Part shown: in pieces, positions 37,501-48,724 of the stretch
How the letters are laid out: each line of letters opens with the position of its first letter
Numbering within the stretch: the stretch's first letter is position 1
DNA from: Allodiplogaster sudhausi
Lineage: Eukaryota; Nematoda; Chromadorea; Rhabditida; Diplogasteridae
DNA length: 64,000 nucleotides
Assembly: GCA_945643635.1 (NCBI GenBank)
Contig: CALZFC010000103.1
Span: 303,501-367,500, forward strand
Direction of reading: 5' to 3'
Notes under the pieces: generated by a model
Databases searched by the model: none
Seen by the model: only the letters and a program-made list of their open reading frames with translations
What the model was told of the DNA's origin: nothing
Position numbers and translations under genes: made by a program

Positions 37501-38023
37501 CTCTCCATCCGTTTCTTCGAACGCTTATGAGATGCTTTCTTACTTCAGAAGCCTTTCAATGTTTCCGCTTGTCTCCCTTCCTTTGCTTTCTTTCTTTCTC
37601 ACTATTTCTCTCACTCTGACTCTCCCTTCTCACAATCTATCTCTTTCTCTCTGTATATCTCTAATTTCTCTCTTCCCTCTTTCATCTCTCTTTCTCATAT
37701 CTTTTTCTCTCTGTTCATCTCTCTTTCATATCTCTCACATCTTTCTCTCTCTCCCTCTTTCTTCTTTCTCTTCCAGTTGGCCACTGCCATCTTCGCAGCT
37801 TCTCGCGATGTCTTCGGTCTTTACGTGACAGGCGTCGTCATTACGTACGCTTCCGACAGCTTTACACTTGGCCCAGCTGTCTATACAATTCTGTTGCCGG
37901 GTTAGCAAGATGAAGGTTGAAGGAGTTAGAGAGGGAGAGAGAGAGAGAGAGAAGGAGAGAGAAAATGGGAGAGAGAAAGAAGGTAGATAGCAGGTGTAAC
38001 AGATAGATAGAGAGAGAGAGAGC

Positions 38024-38059
<36 letters not shown>

Positions 38060-38143
38060 GCGAGCATTGAGAGTGAAATTGATATCGAGTGAGAGAATGA
38101 CAGAGATAGAGATAGAGAGAGTGAGAGAGATAGAGACAGAAAG

Positions 38144-38174
<31 letters not shown>

Positions 38175-38456
38175 AGAAGACGAGAGAAAATGGAGAGAGA
38201 GAAAGAAGGTAGATAGAAGGTGTGACAGATATATAGAGTGAGAGAGCATTTAGAGTGAAATTGATATCGAGTGAGAGAATGACAGAGACAGAAATAGAGA
38301 GACAGAGATGGAGAGAGAAAGAGAGAGTAAGAGAGAGAGAAAACAAGTTGTCTTACAGGCCCAATCAGAACACACGTAATCCGGACACTCGCTCATCTCT
38401 TTGGCTATTCCGAAGTGCGTCCCATCAACAGGGTCAATACATCCCAGACGCTCTAA
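34575..38456 (+). CDS. Serpentine receptor, SRG/SRV-like, phase break before TM6
   Basis: Supported exons: 34575-34715 (TM1, FFAYGPLCLLIYGLVLHS), 35139-35274 (TM3, YFFYLSNIVTFLFTFNRFS), 35430-35564 (TM4, IWKYPSLPIFLALLAATL), 37219 to about 37320 (TM5, SSVLILNLLMSVLSIW), about 37381-37459 (TM6, RTELSLLLISLFIFTAQAL), 37777-37900 (TM7) and 38359-38456 (tail IRTHVIRTL, stop). NRFS after TM3 and IWK at TM4 are typical of the SRG group. TM2 is not securely placed; a 22-nt micro-exon near 34853 would fit phase. TM5 and TM6 differ by one frame and no GT-AG intron repairs it. The 1.65-kb intron at 35565-37218 contains a LINE relic and hairpins. Confidence 0.68.
35608..35649. repeat. Perfect 17-bp hairpin in receptor intron
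   Basis: TTACGTCATTAAAGGCA (35608-35624) and its exact complement (35633-35649) flank an 8-nt loop, 44 bases after a splice donor. Confidence 0.9.
35960..36510 (-). mobile_element. LINE reverse-transcriptase relic
   Basis: The minus-strand frame 36506-36153 reads like non-LTR reverse transcriptase: NYRPISITSMFSRLFEKLL, EQFEFRPKRSIEFDLLDCL, then FDHSKAFDRVSHPKL (motif A). It continues in other frames (RLFLSNRTFF; SISKCSVLHPGC) to about 35966, so it is frameshifted and dead. The catalytic YxDD motif is not found. Confidence 0.88.
36625..36695. repeat. AT-rich palindrome
   Basis: TGACACGGTGA at 36631-36641 and TCACCGTGTCA near 36673-36684 flank (AAT)n/(ATT)n in a near-symmetric palindrome centred near 36659. 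Confidence 0.75.
37915..38345. repeat. GA microsatellite
   Basis: Imperfect (GA)n in which a unit containing GAGTGAAATTGATATCGAGTG occurs twice (about 38070 and 38255). It lies in the last intron of the SRG-like gene. The serine/leucine-rich minus ORFs are artefacts. Confidence 0.9.
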
Positions 38457-39829
38457 ACGACCATGACAGTTTATATGAAATGGACTTAATCGACGAATTT
38501 CAATCTCGATGACTGTTTTTGTTAATAACACTTTATCCTATGACGCTTTTTCCAAAGACGTTTTTTCGTACATGAACAAGACAATCAATCTTGAATTTTT
38601 TATGCGACACTACAATTGCTGTGCTCGCTAACAAAGTATTCCTGCCGAGAACGCAAAGAAGGAAGCAACTCCTGTACCAATTCGAGCGTGGCAAATTTCA
38701 AGGACACTCAAAACACGGCATCCAATTCGGCGTTTGAGTCAAAACAAGCGGCACAGCTGCTGTCAAGGTGCGCATTGAGCGAATAACGCAGCGATGAGAG
38801 AAGGAGACGGAGAATGTGACGAAGGCGATTGAACTCGAGACGACGTCGACGCTACTCAAGTGGCAGCTGCAAAGATGACAAATGCACATAGATCGAGCAT
38901 GACGTTGATATAGCAGAACTAGGACATCTGAAGAAGTTGTCAGGCATCTTAGGGTGCCTTGCCAGTACTTTGAGGCGGATGACTCCATCCGCGATTCCGC
39001 CCTTCTTCCAAGGCGTTGCAAGGCCAACGATGGAATAATGTTCCGCGTTCAATCCAGTAATCACACTTTCTCGATTAAGATCTACGACGGAACGTCCGAA
39101 GAAATCCATCAACTCAAGACGACATCTAGATAACAAGCCACCGAGGGAGGAATCAAGGCCAAGCTGGACAACGCCGTAAGCCCGCCTCTCCCACTCAGCA
39201 CTGTCAAAGACGGAAGCAGCGCCGCCATTCTTGGCCTTGAAGAAGATAATCTAGCAAGCCTGGCAACTCATTGTCAGCCTATCAGAGTGTATCGGTCCAG
39301 AATCATTCACTCTCATCTTTTATCTCTCTCTCTCTCTCTCTCTCTCTGCCTACTCTCCTCCCCCTCTCTCTCTATCCAATTCTATCCAATTACATAGATC
39401 TTATTGTCTTCTAACTTTTGTCCTACACCTAATTTTATTCATCCATCGCGACTACAGTCTCGTGCTCGTTCCAGTATTGATATCGACTTTTCTTGTGATA
39501 AACAATGATTTTCAGTCGTCTTGTAAATTTACTTCGAACAATTTCAATAATTAACCAGCGGTTGCGATAAGGTACATAATGTGCATTTATGATGAAATGA
39601 AAGCAGAAAGAAAAAAGAAAAGTGGGAGAGGGATCAATGATGAAAGATAAGATTTCAAAGGATAAATCAATACCACTAAGCAAAAAAGGATACCTGCAAA
39701 CACTTTTGAAGAGTAAATACAAAGGTGAGGAAGGAGAGCGAGAGAAACAAAACAAAAAAAGAAAGTCTGCAAATAGAAAGGGTTGAAAACAGGGGGAGTG
39801 GCAACGAGAACAGGAAGATGCCTTCACAG
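38457..39829. other. GC-richer island with ORFs on both strands; unassigned
   Basis: Bases about 38650-39250 are noticeably less AT-rich than the surroundings. The plus strand has a worm-like reading (IMFRVQSSNHTFSIKIYDGT, one TAG, then a further open segment); the minus strand also has a long reading (SVITGLNAEHYSIVGL). I recognise neither. Bases 39320-39375 are CT-rich. Confidence 0.35.
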
Positions 39830-40479
39830 TTAGTTGAGCTCGGGAATCCGTTCGAGCAGCGCTATCTTCATCATGCACGAGAAGTCGCCGTACTCCTTTG
39901 TTCTCTTGATCATTCTCACCTCATCGATCGTCTTGATCTTGTTCAGGCAGATATACTGAAGGAAGAAGAATATGTTCCGGTTAATGGAATACAATTTGAT
40001 AGCAATATCTTCTTCAGACACAAAGAATAATAATTATTGTAGTAGTTAATGTAGTAATTAATTAAATTGACTTACTGGCACATGGACAATTACTTTGAGT
40101 TCAGTTAATTTTTTTAACGGAAAAAAACACCAATTCCAGAAATTCTATGTTGATTTGCAATATTAGCATCACGATACACACATCTCGAAAAAAGAATTAT
40201 TTCATATCAACTTTTTCAGTACTCATAGAGGTGACATCATATCCACAACTAAATGGCTTGTGTTTCACGATCTACAAATCAATAATTAAAATAATTATTA
40301 CGATTAATTAAAACGATTATTTGCAAATAAAGCTGGGAAACATCGCCCGCCAATCTATACAATCTAATGTTAAGCGTCTCTTGAGAAACTGCGAGAGAGA
40401 TTTACTGTGATAGGTTTTCTGAATATATCCAATTGGAAAAAATTTACAAGCGCATCTGCTCAAAGAGGTCCTTATTTAA

Positions 40480-40993
40480 AGGAGGGTGATCACCGAAAAG
40501 TCATTGCCGATTTATCAAACATCTTAGCTATTTTCGAATAGTCTCGGGCATGAGGAAAAAGAAAAAGCAAATGAAAAAGCACAAAAAAGGTTCCATATTC
40601 AAGTATAAGATACTTGAAAGTGCAAATTTTGAATGAATTTGTGACTGGTGTCAGTGCAAAAACGTGGTGTTACAGCACTCGATGATAGATTAACGGCCAC
40701 GTACCCATCGCGGGAAGATTAAATGTACAAATATTTCAAGACATTTTTTTTTTATGCTTTACCACCTTTCTGATGTGAATTTTCTTGAGTAAACCAAAGA
40801 ATATTAGGCACAACAGTATCAAATTAGTAAACGAGCAATAACATCTCGCTTCGAAACAGAAACGGATTTTTCGAAACCAGCGCTACTTTAGCCTCCTCAT
40901 CTACCGTAATTTTTTGAGTAATTTAATGGACTTACGTTTGAAACCATTGTACGTTTGAACATACAATTGCAGTTTTTCGGTGATAGCCCTTCT
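40480..40993. mobile_element. 514-bp TTAA-flanked MITE abutting gene C splice donor
   Basis: Inverted ends AGGAGGGTGATCACCGAAAA and its near-complement (ending at 40993) lie between TTAA at 40476-40479 and 40994-40997. Same family as 18161-18351. On the minus strand, exon 40999 is followed by G plus the TTAA target, forming a GTTAA donor. Confidence 0.82.
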
Positions 40994-41885
40994 TTAACCT
41001 GAAGGCTGGCGAGCCCGTAGCGGTCGGCCCAGAGAAGCTGCTTCTCCAGCGGAATCTTCCCGCTGCACTCACCACACAGAAACTGCTCGCACTCGTACGT
41101 GACAATCTTCACGTCAAATTCGTCTCCAAGTCGGAGAAGACATTCGACCGTTGCAAGTTCCCATGTTGTAATTATGGAAAAAAAACTATTTCAATCTGTG
41201 TCGTCAATTTTGTACTCCGAATGCCTAACTGAAAAAAGGTTTGACACGTTACGTCACCCTAATTCTTTTGTTGGTCCTTTGGTCAATTATTTAACAATTA
41301 GGTAAGTTTAGTTACGCTACCTGTGACCGGCTTGCGTGGCGGGTATATGACGTGAAGAAGTTCAATAAACTCGTCGTATTTGATAAATTTAAGTGGAATC
41401 TCCTTCATGTCCTTTTCTTTGAATTCTCCGAAGAACAACTTGTGGAAATATGGCGACAGCGTTGCCAGGTACTGGAAATAGTTATTATGATTTTAGAGAT
41501 CTGCCGTGCTATTAATCTAGAGAAAGGTGGTGCCAGTTTCACAAAAAGTTGATGAACATTTCAGAAAAAGTTGCTTCAAGTTTCGGAGTAAAAGATGACA
41601 CAACTTTTCTTCATTTTTTGAACAAGTGGGTTTTATGAACAGCTTCTTTCATGTGTTGTCGTATGCGTTTGATGTTAGTTGAACTTTTTTGAGAACCATT
41701 AATACGGTGCCTAATCACTAGTATCGGCAATTGGCCCATCACGCCAACCAACCGGGCATGTGCAAGACGCTTTTCTTGAGAATTCGCGAATCTGATGGAG
41801 AGAGAGAAACACACACAGAGATCGAGACAAAGAGATGGACTAAGAAAGACAGAAATAGAGACAAAGAGATGGAATGGACCGAGAA

Positions 41886-41923
<38 letters not shown>

Positions 41924-42429
41924 CCACTGTGGCAAACATTCTGGACGAAAACAGTCGAAGGAATGCAATCGCTCTGCGATGCTCACATCCGCTTCCCAGT
42001 CACTAGTCACCGGTGTTGAGCCGGCGCTGCATCGCTTTCGCCAGCCGTGTTCTCGTTTTGGAAGTACATAAGTCATTAAGGAATAAGAAATTTATTGCTT
42101 CAACAAAAATTAGATTAACCAGCTAGTAATAACAACCATTGGAAAACAAACAAGATTCGCGCACAAGACTACAATACCCATCGAGCAATTCTACCGTACC
42201 ACATGGAACTATATGAACACGGATTTATATGACAACTAATCTGTGAGACTTGTTAAGGATCGTTACTATATCATGTTTAGAAATAAAGGTGTGAACATCA
42301 CCCAACATTTCGACAAGGAATCATGGAAATGATACGGTCAGCTCAGGGTACGGTAGAATAAGTAAAATCTAACTTTTTTACCATTTTGCAAAAAAAATTT
42401 AAAAAGAATTCCAATCCATAGTGGCTAAA

Positions 42430-43410
42430 GGGAAAAAAGACGAAGCCGCAATCTAAAACAAGTTCGAGTGGCTGCGACTCGCATTACCCGTTGCACGCGG
42501 CCAAGCGAAGCAGCGTCCTGAGCATCAGCACTTTGACGCACTGCCCAACGCTAGGAAGCGACGAATCAACGAGTACAGCTTCTCCCTTCACTTGGCGCAA
42601 GCTGCTTGATGTAGCAGCGCTAGTAGCCCTTCGATTCCGTTGAGAAAGGAATCAAACAAATATATAAAAAAGTTATCCCGATGTTTCAAGCATGCCATTT
42701 CATTATGGTAATTAAACAACAATTACATCGATTTTTGTCAAACATCGATATCCCATTCATAAACAGCGCTTAAAAGGCAATCTAATGGTATATAGGATGC
42801 TGCATATGTACGCTTTGAGCGGAAATTATTCCTTGGTAAGGAATTCATTTCTTTTTTAAAGGCAAAAGAAACTTCTTGTTCAACTTTGATTAACTTAATA
42901 ACCAAAAACTGATGTGGGAACAAAAACAACGGAGCCTAAATAACACATCTAAGATTCACCTCTTTATCCGGCGAGTGCGGAAGCAGCCCCAGCTCTTTCT
43001 GGCGCCGGCGCCAAGCAGGTTACCGCGCCTTCGAAGAAGAACGCCTTGAACTCCTCACGAATGGCGAACTCCGAGGCTGGCATCGCTATCACAAGCTGAA
43101 TAGACATATGAATACAGCAGGTTTAAGTATGCAAACACTTTGAAGCATAAAACAGCAACAATTTTCATGGAGAGTAAAATTAATCAGCCGTAATACAAAA
43201 CCTAATTCGAACCTAAGTTTAGCAGTGAATTTGGCTTTAAAAGGGTTAATGGAATACTGCACCCATACCTCAGTCTTCCGTGAGACTCCTACCCGGCGCC
43301 CTTCGCGCCGAGTGCTCAGAAAGCGCCCGGAGAACTCGAATCATCGCCGCGATCACACCCGCCCGCATCTTTGGCTCCGACTACTTCAATAGCCTAAATG
43401 GAAGCTTTTT
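42430..43410. other. GC-rich islands in gene C intron; unassigned coding-like DNA
   Basis: Three islands: 42450-42610 (plus reading FEWLRLALPVARGQAKQRPE to HLAQAA, stop), 42965-43100 (open on both strands; the minus reading LVIAMPASEFAIREEF follows a TATTCAG acceptor) and 43290-43400. Base use resembles exons, but I recognise no family. Confidence 0.3.
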
Positions 43411-45043
43411 TTATAAACGAAAACATTGTGCTGTTAATGCACATGAAAGGCATTATAACAAATGATAAATCGAACATTTCTAACGTGGGTCTACGCTCTT
43501 GAACACCAACTACGAATCTTCAACAGAGAGATGCTAAGGCATCTTTCTGCTGAAAAACCCTACACTCATATACCGAAATAGCAAGTAAAATTTATAAAAT
43601 TAACACGGATAAACAAAATATTATGTTTAAAAGCGACTTGCTGTCGAGGTTCAGTTGCTTTTGCCTTCAAAAAATTTACTAGGCCGAGCTTGTTTCAAAT
43701 TCCACTTGTTCTTAGTTGAGAGTTGAGTCACATCTAAAATTGCGCCATCTTTCTGTCTCTGCCATGCAATAGTGTGTAAAAGTGAGAGACGAAAACAGTG
43801 TAAAAGAAAGTAAGCAGCCTTCAACACACTTTTGCCCTCTCACTTTTGCACACTATCTCGTTTCGCATGTCCAAACTTTAACTAACTTTGAATGTTGATA
43901 CAGTTTGCATCATGAACAAAGTCTGAAGGAAACTTTACTCATCTTTCTCATTTTCCATACTAAAACGCTCAAAAGATTCTTGACGTTCTGATTTTTGTTG
44001 ATTCATGTTTCAACAAAAGTTCGTTGTAGTTTTCTCCAAGATTAATAGCACGGCTGAAGAAGCAAACTTTTAAAGGCCTTTTCGAAAGAAGACGAAAAAG
44101 GAAAAGAGAGAGATGATTCATAATGGAATTAATTGAAAAGAGGTACATGTTTGCCTACGTGCAGACGTCTATCTTCAATGATGAGGATGCCATCGGTGAT
44201 GTTCGCCAAAGGGGCCGTAAAGTCACACATGGGCGGAGTTCTGCGAATCGTATACATTATATAGAACACTTCGCGTCCAAAATACACTTTTAAACAATAA
44301 CAAAAAGGTACGAAAAGCTAAAGAAAACAAAAAACTAACGGAACGGCGACGAGTTTCTTGACGTCGACCGAGACCTCGAAAACAATGACCCCATCACCCG
44401 AGATGAAGCCGTTCGCCGGGTTCAAGACATCGCTCCACTTCATGAAGGACGGGGAACCCCAATTACTCGCTTCGATTTGAAAGTTCTAGTCGCCTGAAAA
44501 GCAGAAACAATTCGCCTTACTTGGTCAGTATAACACTCGAATTCTCCTTCTTTCTCTCTCTCCCTCTCCCTCACTTTACATTGCCATCAAACCGTTATGG
44601 TGTCAGGCCTCGTAGTGGCATTCTGAGACAGCAGCTTGATGAAGAATTCAGCCTCGCAACTCCAGCCCTTGTTATTTTTCGCCGAGTCGCAGTAGAGGAA
44701 GACGGAAAGATGCTTGACGTTCGAAGTACGCTCCGAACATTCCGATTTCACTAAAAGGTGCCTGAAATTGAATGGCTTTTCTTGTTTGACTAACGGATTC
44801 TAAGAACTGTCCGGACTTCTTGTGTTGGAGTCAGATAATCGTAAAAATGAACGAAAAAGTAGCTGAATATTCCAAAACATCTTTTCTAGACATTTGCTTT
44901 AGATTACCATTGAAGCATATTAATGAATAATACATACCAGAACATGTTGCCAATTGTGTGAACTGGCGACTTAACATCGCTAACCAGATCGGCCAGCTTC
45001 TGCACTTCAAAGCGGAAGTTTCCCTTGGCCACAGCTTCAACAT

Positions 45044-46033
45044 TGTAAAACAATTAAATTAGCCACCCACAAACACCTCTTAATATCAAAATAATTTTCC
45101 TACAAAATTTTCTCTAAAAATCACAAAAACAAATTATAAAATATATTATATCCTAAGAAAGCCTATAAATGACGCTATTGAATGTAAAGTAGTTAAATTG
45201 CTCCAATAATACCGCAACAATGGTGTGCGGCACCAGGGTAACTTGAAAAATGAAGACATTAAAAAAATTTTTTAGAACAACATCCAACATACAGAAGTTC
45301 ATAAGCAAGATTTTCTCAAATTTCATCTAATAAATAAATGCCTGATTGTGAGACAAGCATTATTGAATAATAATAAAAATGCTCACCTTGCATGATTGAG
45401 ATTGACTTGTTAACAGGAATGAAAGAATGAAATGGATTGCGTCTGCAGATTCAAAATACCAGCTAAGACTTGCTAATTACTGTCGCACTTGGTTATTTCA
45501 GAGGCAACACTATATTAATATGACGAAGAGAGGAGAGTTAATGAATGAGACTTGAAAGTGATAGAGAGAGATAGAGAGATAGAGAGAGCGACAGAGCGAG
45601 ATACAGAAAGGCAGGACATGGAGAGATCAAGTAAAGGATGGCAAACAGCGAGAGAAATGAAGAAAGAGCTAAATGAGAGTGAAGTTGAAGACGTTCTTCT
45701 TCGAGTTAGGTGGCTTTAATTGGTTGTTACATTTGCTTTACTTTCTGTCACACTGCCAGATGTTAGAAAACGAAGCATGGAAAACAGATAATCGCTTCAA
45801 TACAGAGGTCAAATTTAATAATTCTTGACCATCAGCTATCGTCTAGAGATTCTCGCCAGGACATTTAATGTTCATGCCTTGAACGCAGATCGAGTTTTCA
45901 TTGATATCAGATCATTAACATTTCATTGATTGTGGGAACCGTGCTTATCCTAACAGTCAGATGAGTTGCGATTGGAAAAGCGGACACCAACAAAACACTT
46001 TACAGCCATAAAAATAGGATGAATGAGAGATGG
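45044..46033. other. Intergenic, no gene seen
   Basis: AT-rich with a GA tract at 45560-45690. No exon-like segment. Confidence 0.5.
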
Positions 46034-47566
46034 CTACTTATTTGAAGTTGCCATCGGAGGACGTGCACGGGGAAATGGATGCGGGGGAATCTTGGCCGGT
46101 AGAGGGCTCTTGACCAGCTGGAGAGGGGCCTTGGTCGGCAGGAGAGGGATCAGCAGAACGGGGCTCTTGGCATGCAGGAGAGGCGCTTTGGCCGGATGGA
46201 GGGGGCTCTTGGGCGAATGAAGGGGGTCTTGGCGGGATTGATGGCTATCGACCCGCTGGTGGGGGATCATGACCGTCTGCTGTTGCATCCGAGGACGTCC
46301 CGTCAAGCGCTGCCAGAGTCTGAAGAGGATGAGGAGAAATTGAAAGCGAATGAAAGAGAGACAGAACTGACACAAATGGCAGAAACTCGCGGCGCAAGAC
46401 GCCATAGATGATCACGGGACAGGCCACGAGCAAGAAGCAGATGGCGAGGAAGACGAGCCGTAAATGAGAGTACGATTTTATGCACTCTCATTACGGTCAT
46501 CCGTCGTCTCATCAAATGGCTCAGGAAATTCCTTGCGGATCTGGCCGTCGGAACTGTGGCACATCCCGACGTTGTCGCAGAAACCTGCAGGGAAAAGATC
46601 TTTAGGCACTTTGCCAGTGGGAAAAAGAAGATCGTGTGCGTGCATATCTATAAACTTTTTTCCTTTCTTCTTTTTATTGAAAATATAAAATATCACAGAA
46701 ATAAATATCAACAATTCTTCACAGCCAATATTCAATTGATTTCCGTAGCGTTTATTTAATCAATATATTGTCATCAATTAGTTCGTGGCACGAAGTTTTC
46801 TTGCACGCCGAGTCGACTGCCTTGACGCACTTTGCTTGGTAGCAGAAGTGTCGATCTCCGCACGGCGTCCCGTCCCGAGTCATTCCCGGCGGGTTGCGAG
46901 TTCTCTGTAATGATTATGCATCATTTTAATAATACTATTCAAATCTTATTATATTGTTAATATTGTTATAATATTGTTGATATTATATTATTATTTAGCG
47001 ACCAAAGAGAGGAAAGGAGAAAAGCAACAAAACGTATGCAAAATTGTTTCATCCATTGAATCTTATTATTTTCTCGTTCTCATTAAGTCATCCATATATA
47101 CTAATATACTGACATTGTCTCAACATGCAATAGATGTTAAATTAAAATTAAAAGAAAGACTGAATTCAATTAAAACAATTAACTAAATGAATTATTCAAT
47201 CAATTAACGATCTAATTACCGGCACATTCGCCGTGTATAGTGAATAAATGTGCGAGCACAGCTGCTTCCGAGTGCTCTGTGAAAGCGGTAACCCGACGAA
47301 TGCCGAAGATGCTGGATTCCATATAGGACGTCTTGCATTGCAGTCGACCACACAGCTTATGTACACGGGAAATGTGATTAGTCAATAAAATTTTTTTAAT
47401 ACAATTTAAAAAAAATCAACAAATCAGTAACAATGAAACCAATCGATAAATCAATAAATGCCCCTACTCATCGTCGCACGCCGTGTACTTGCCGTCGTAC
47501 GGATCGTAGCCGCAGTCGCCGTGGACGTTGCCGCGGGTGTTCTCGTCGTAGCAGGCGTCGCGTAGA
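46034..47566 (-). CDS. ADAM-like protein, C-terminal half (Cys-rich, EGF-like, TM, Pro-rich tail)
   Basis: Minus-strand pieces: 47566-47468 (ACYDENTRGNVHGDCGYDPY), 47355-47220, 46904 to about 46810 (PGMTRDGTPCGDRHFCYQAK), 46584-46495 (GFCDNVGMCHSSDG), 46459-46372 (TM: LVFLAICFLLVACPVIIYG) and 46319-46034 (tail, stop). The Cys-rich signature (N.RGN.HGDCG, DGTPCG) is that of ADAM metalloprotease-disintegrins. The tail has repeated P.K.PL units (SPLHPAKAPL, HAKSP, LPTKAPL, LVKSPLPAK), possible SH3-binding sites. No metalloprotease HExxH or disintegrin exon is found upstream; a dispersed repeat starts near 47580, so the gene looks 5'-truncated. The donor of the DGTPCG exon is unclear. In 47355-47220 another frame reads CGRLQC, so a frameshift is possible. 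Confidence 0.72.
46460..46494. repeat. 35-nt GT...AC hairpin splitting the ADAM reading frame
   Basis: Near-palindromic: GTAATGAGAGT and ACTCTCATTTAC on the minus strand with a 12-nt middle. It carries an in-frame stop. Removing exactly these 35 nt joins ETTDD to R-LVFLAI in frame. Confidence 0.65.
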
Positions 47567-48170
47567 CTATTTCGGCGAAAAGACGGAGGGGTTCAACTAG
47601 AGGGGGGTGTATTGATTTTCAATGTAAGACATTAATGGTTTTTGAGAACACTCCAATGGAATACCCGTTTTTCCTCAGATTTTGAATGATCTCAGGCCCA
47701 TTGAATCAATCGCGAACTGATGTTAGGCAGCATATAACAGCATGTGATAAAATCACAAATAGACTAAAAAGTTATAGCAGAGATGTTCTGGAATACGGCT
47801 AAACCATCTATCCCATAAAAACTACCCGAATATCATAGTATCATATGTATACACATGTTCCTGTTATGATTCACACTTGCTGACATGTTAGCAGCCGATA
47901 GCCGCTCCGGCCAGTTCGTCTCGTCTTCTCTCACAGAAATAGTGTACTGTTTTCATCGGGCACACAAGCTGAGGTCCCTGGCTCCCGTTGCTCATCATCT
48001 CATAGTACATACGAAGATTCATAATATTTCGTGTGCTGACGACACACGGCTGCTTCGAGGCATGCGACGTGATAAAAATGATAAGTAAAGGCGAAAAAAG
48101 TTTTACAGATGAGTTATTCTTTCTAAAATTCAGAAAAATCTAATAATATTCGAAGAGTGGGGTCTAGGTA
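47567..48170. other. Dispersed-repeat DNA
   Basis: Bases 47590-47650 carry the GGTTCAACTAGAGGGG form of the G-rich repeat. Remainder AT-rich with no supported exon. Confidence 0.5.
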
Positions 48171-48175
48171 ATTGA

Positions 48176-48475
48176 TCATATTTTGGTCATGGATGAAATA
48201 TAAGAGCGAGCTAGTGACGTACTGTCAAAAATCTTTTCGCGAAGTTTATCCCAATCGTTAACTACTCTGTTTGGTAGAAAGCATTTGAATCTACTATACT
48301 TGCATTTGTGATGAGTTATCTTGAATCTATGGCCTCTAGTGCGCGTCGGGGGAAGAATACAGAAGAGTCTCTTAGGATCAATATCAATGTGGTTGGCAAA
48401 TATTTTGTAAGCAAACATAAGATCGGCAAAGCGTAAGCCGAGGGTATGACAGGAGAGAGAGTCTCCTCGGCACAT
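48176..48475 (-). mobile_element. LINE C-terminal relic
   Basis: The minus-strand frame reads LRFADLMFAYKIFANHIDID, then TRGHRFKITHHKCKYSRFKC, FLPNRVVNDWDKL and STSLARS, the conserved C-terminal region after the reverse transcriptase in CR1/RTE-like non-LTR elements. No start or upstream domain is preserved. Confidence 0.8.
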
Positions 48476-48724
48476 TTGCTCTCAATTTTATTTACCTTTT
48501 TTCCTCTGCTTCTGCTTCCACATTTTTGTCTCCTTCCTCTTGCTTATTGATGTTCCCGTTCGAATGACGGTCGAGTTTTTTCACATCTTGCTATTGAATG
48601 AAACAAGAAGGATTGGCTACATTATCAGAGTGTCAAAGGACAGAGATGAGAGATAGCGAGAGAGAGATAGAGAGAGAGAGGGAGGGCAAGAGGGAGACTG
48701 GGAAAGATACATATGTACCGTATT

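Larger units (their letters stand above)
39830..45043 (-). pseudogene. MATH-BTB gene C, damaged
   Basis: Minus-strand segments: 45043-44938 (exon 1, FEVQKLADLVSDVKSPVHTI), 44761-44593 (HLLVKSECSERTSNVKHLSV), 44485-44340 (WSDVLNPANGFISGDG), 44240-44147 (BTB start, FTAPLANITDGILII), 41471-41321 (YLATLSPYFHKLFFGEF), 41153-40999 (TVECLLRLGDEF) and 39955-39830 (ends ALLERIPELN, stop). Phases match, but the usual GCCATGGCC start is GCTGTGGCC with no in-frame ATG, and the exon at 41153 is preceded by TG where AG is required. The MATH and BTB coding itself is well kept. The 2.7-kb intron before 41471 and a MITE beside 40999 enlarge the gene. Probably a young pseudogene unless an upstream exon and another acceptor are used. 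Confidence 0.8.

Noticed and set aside
37735..38346. 203-codon minus ORF rich in Ser/Leu
   Set aside because: Product of a GA microsatellite in the last intron of the SRG-like gene; no family motif.
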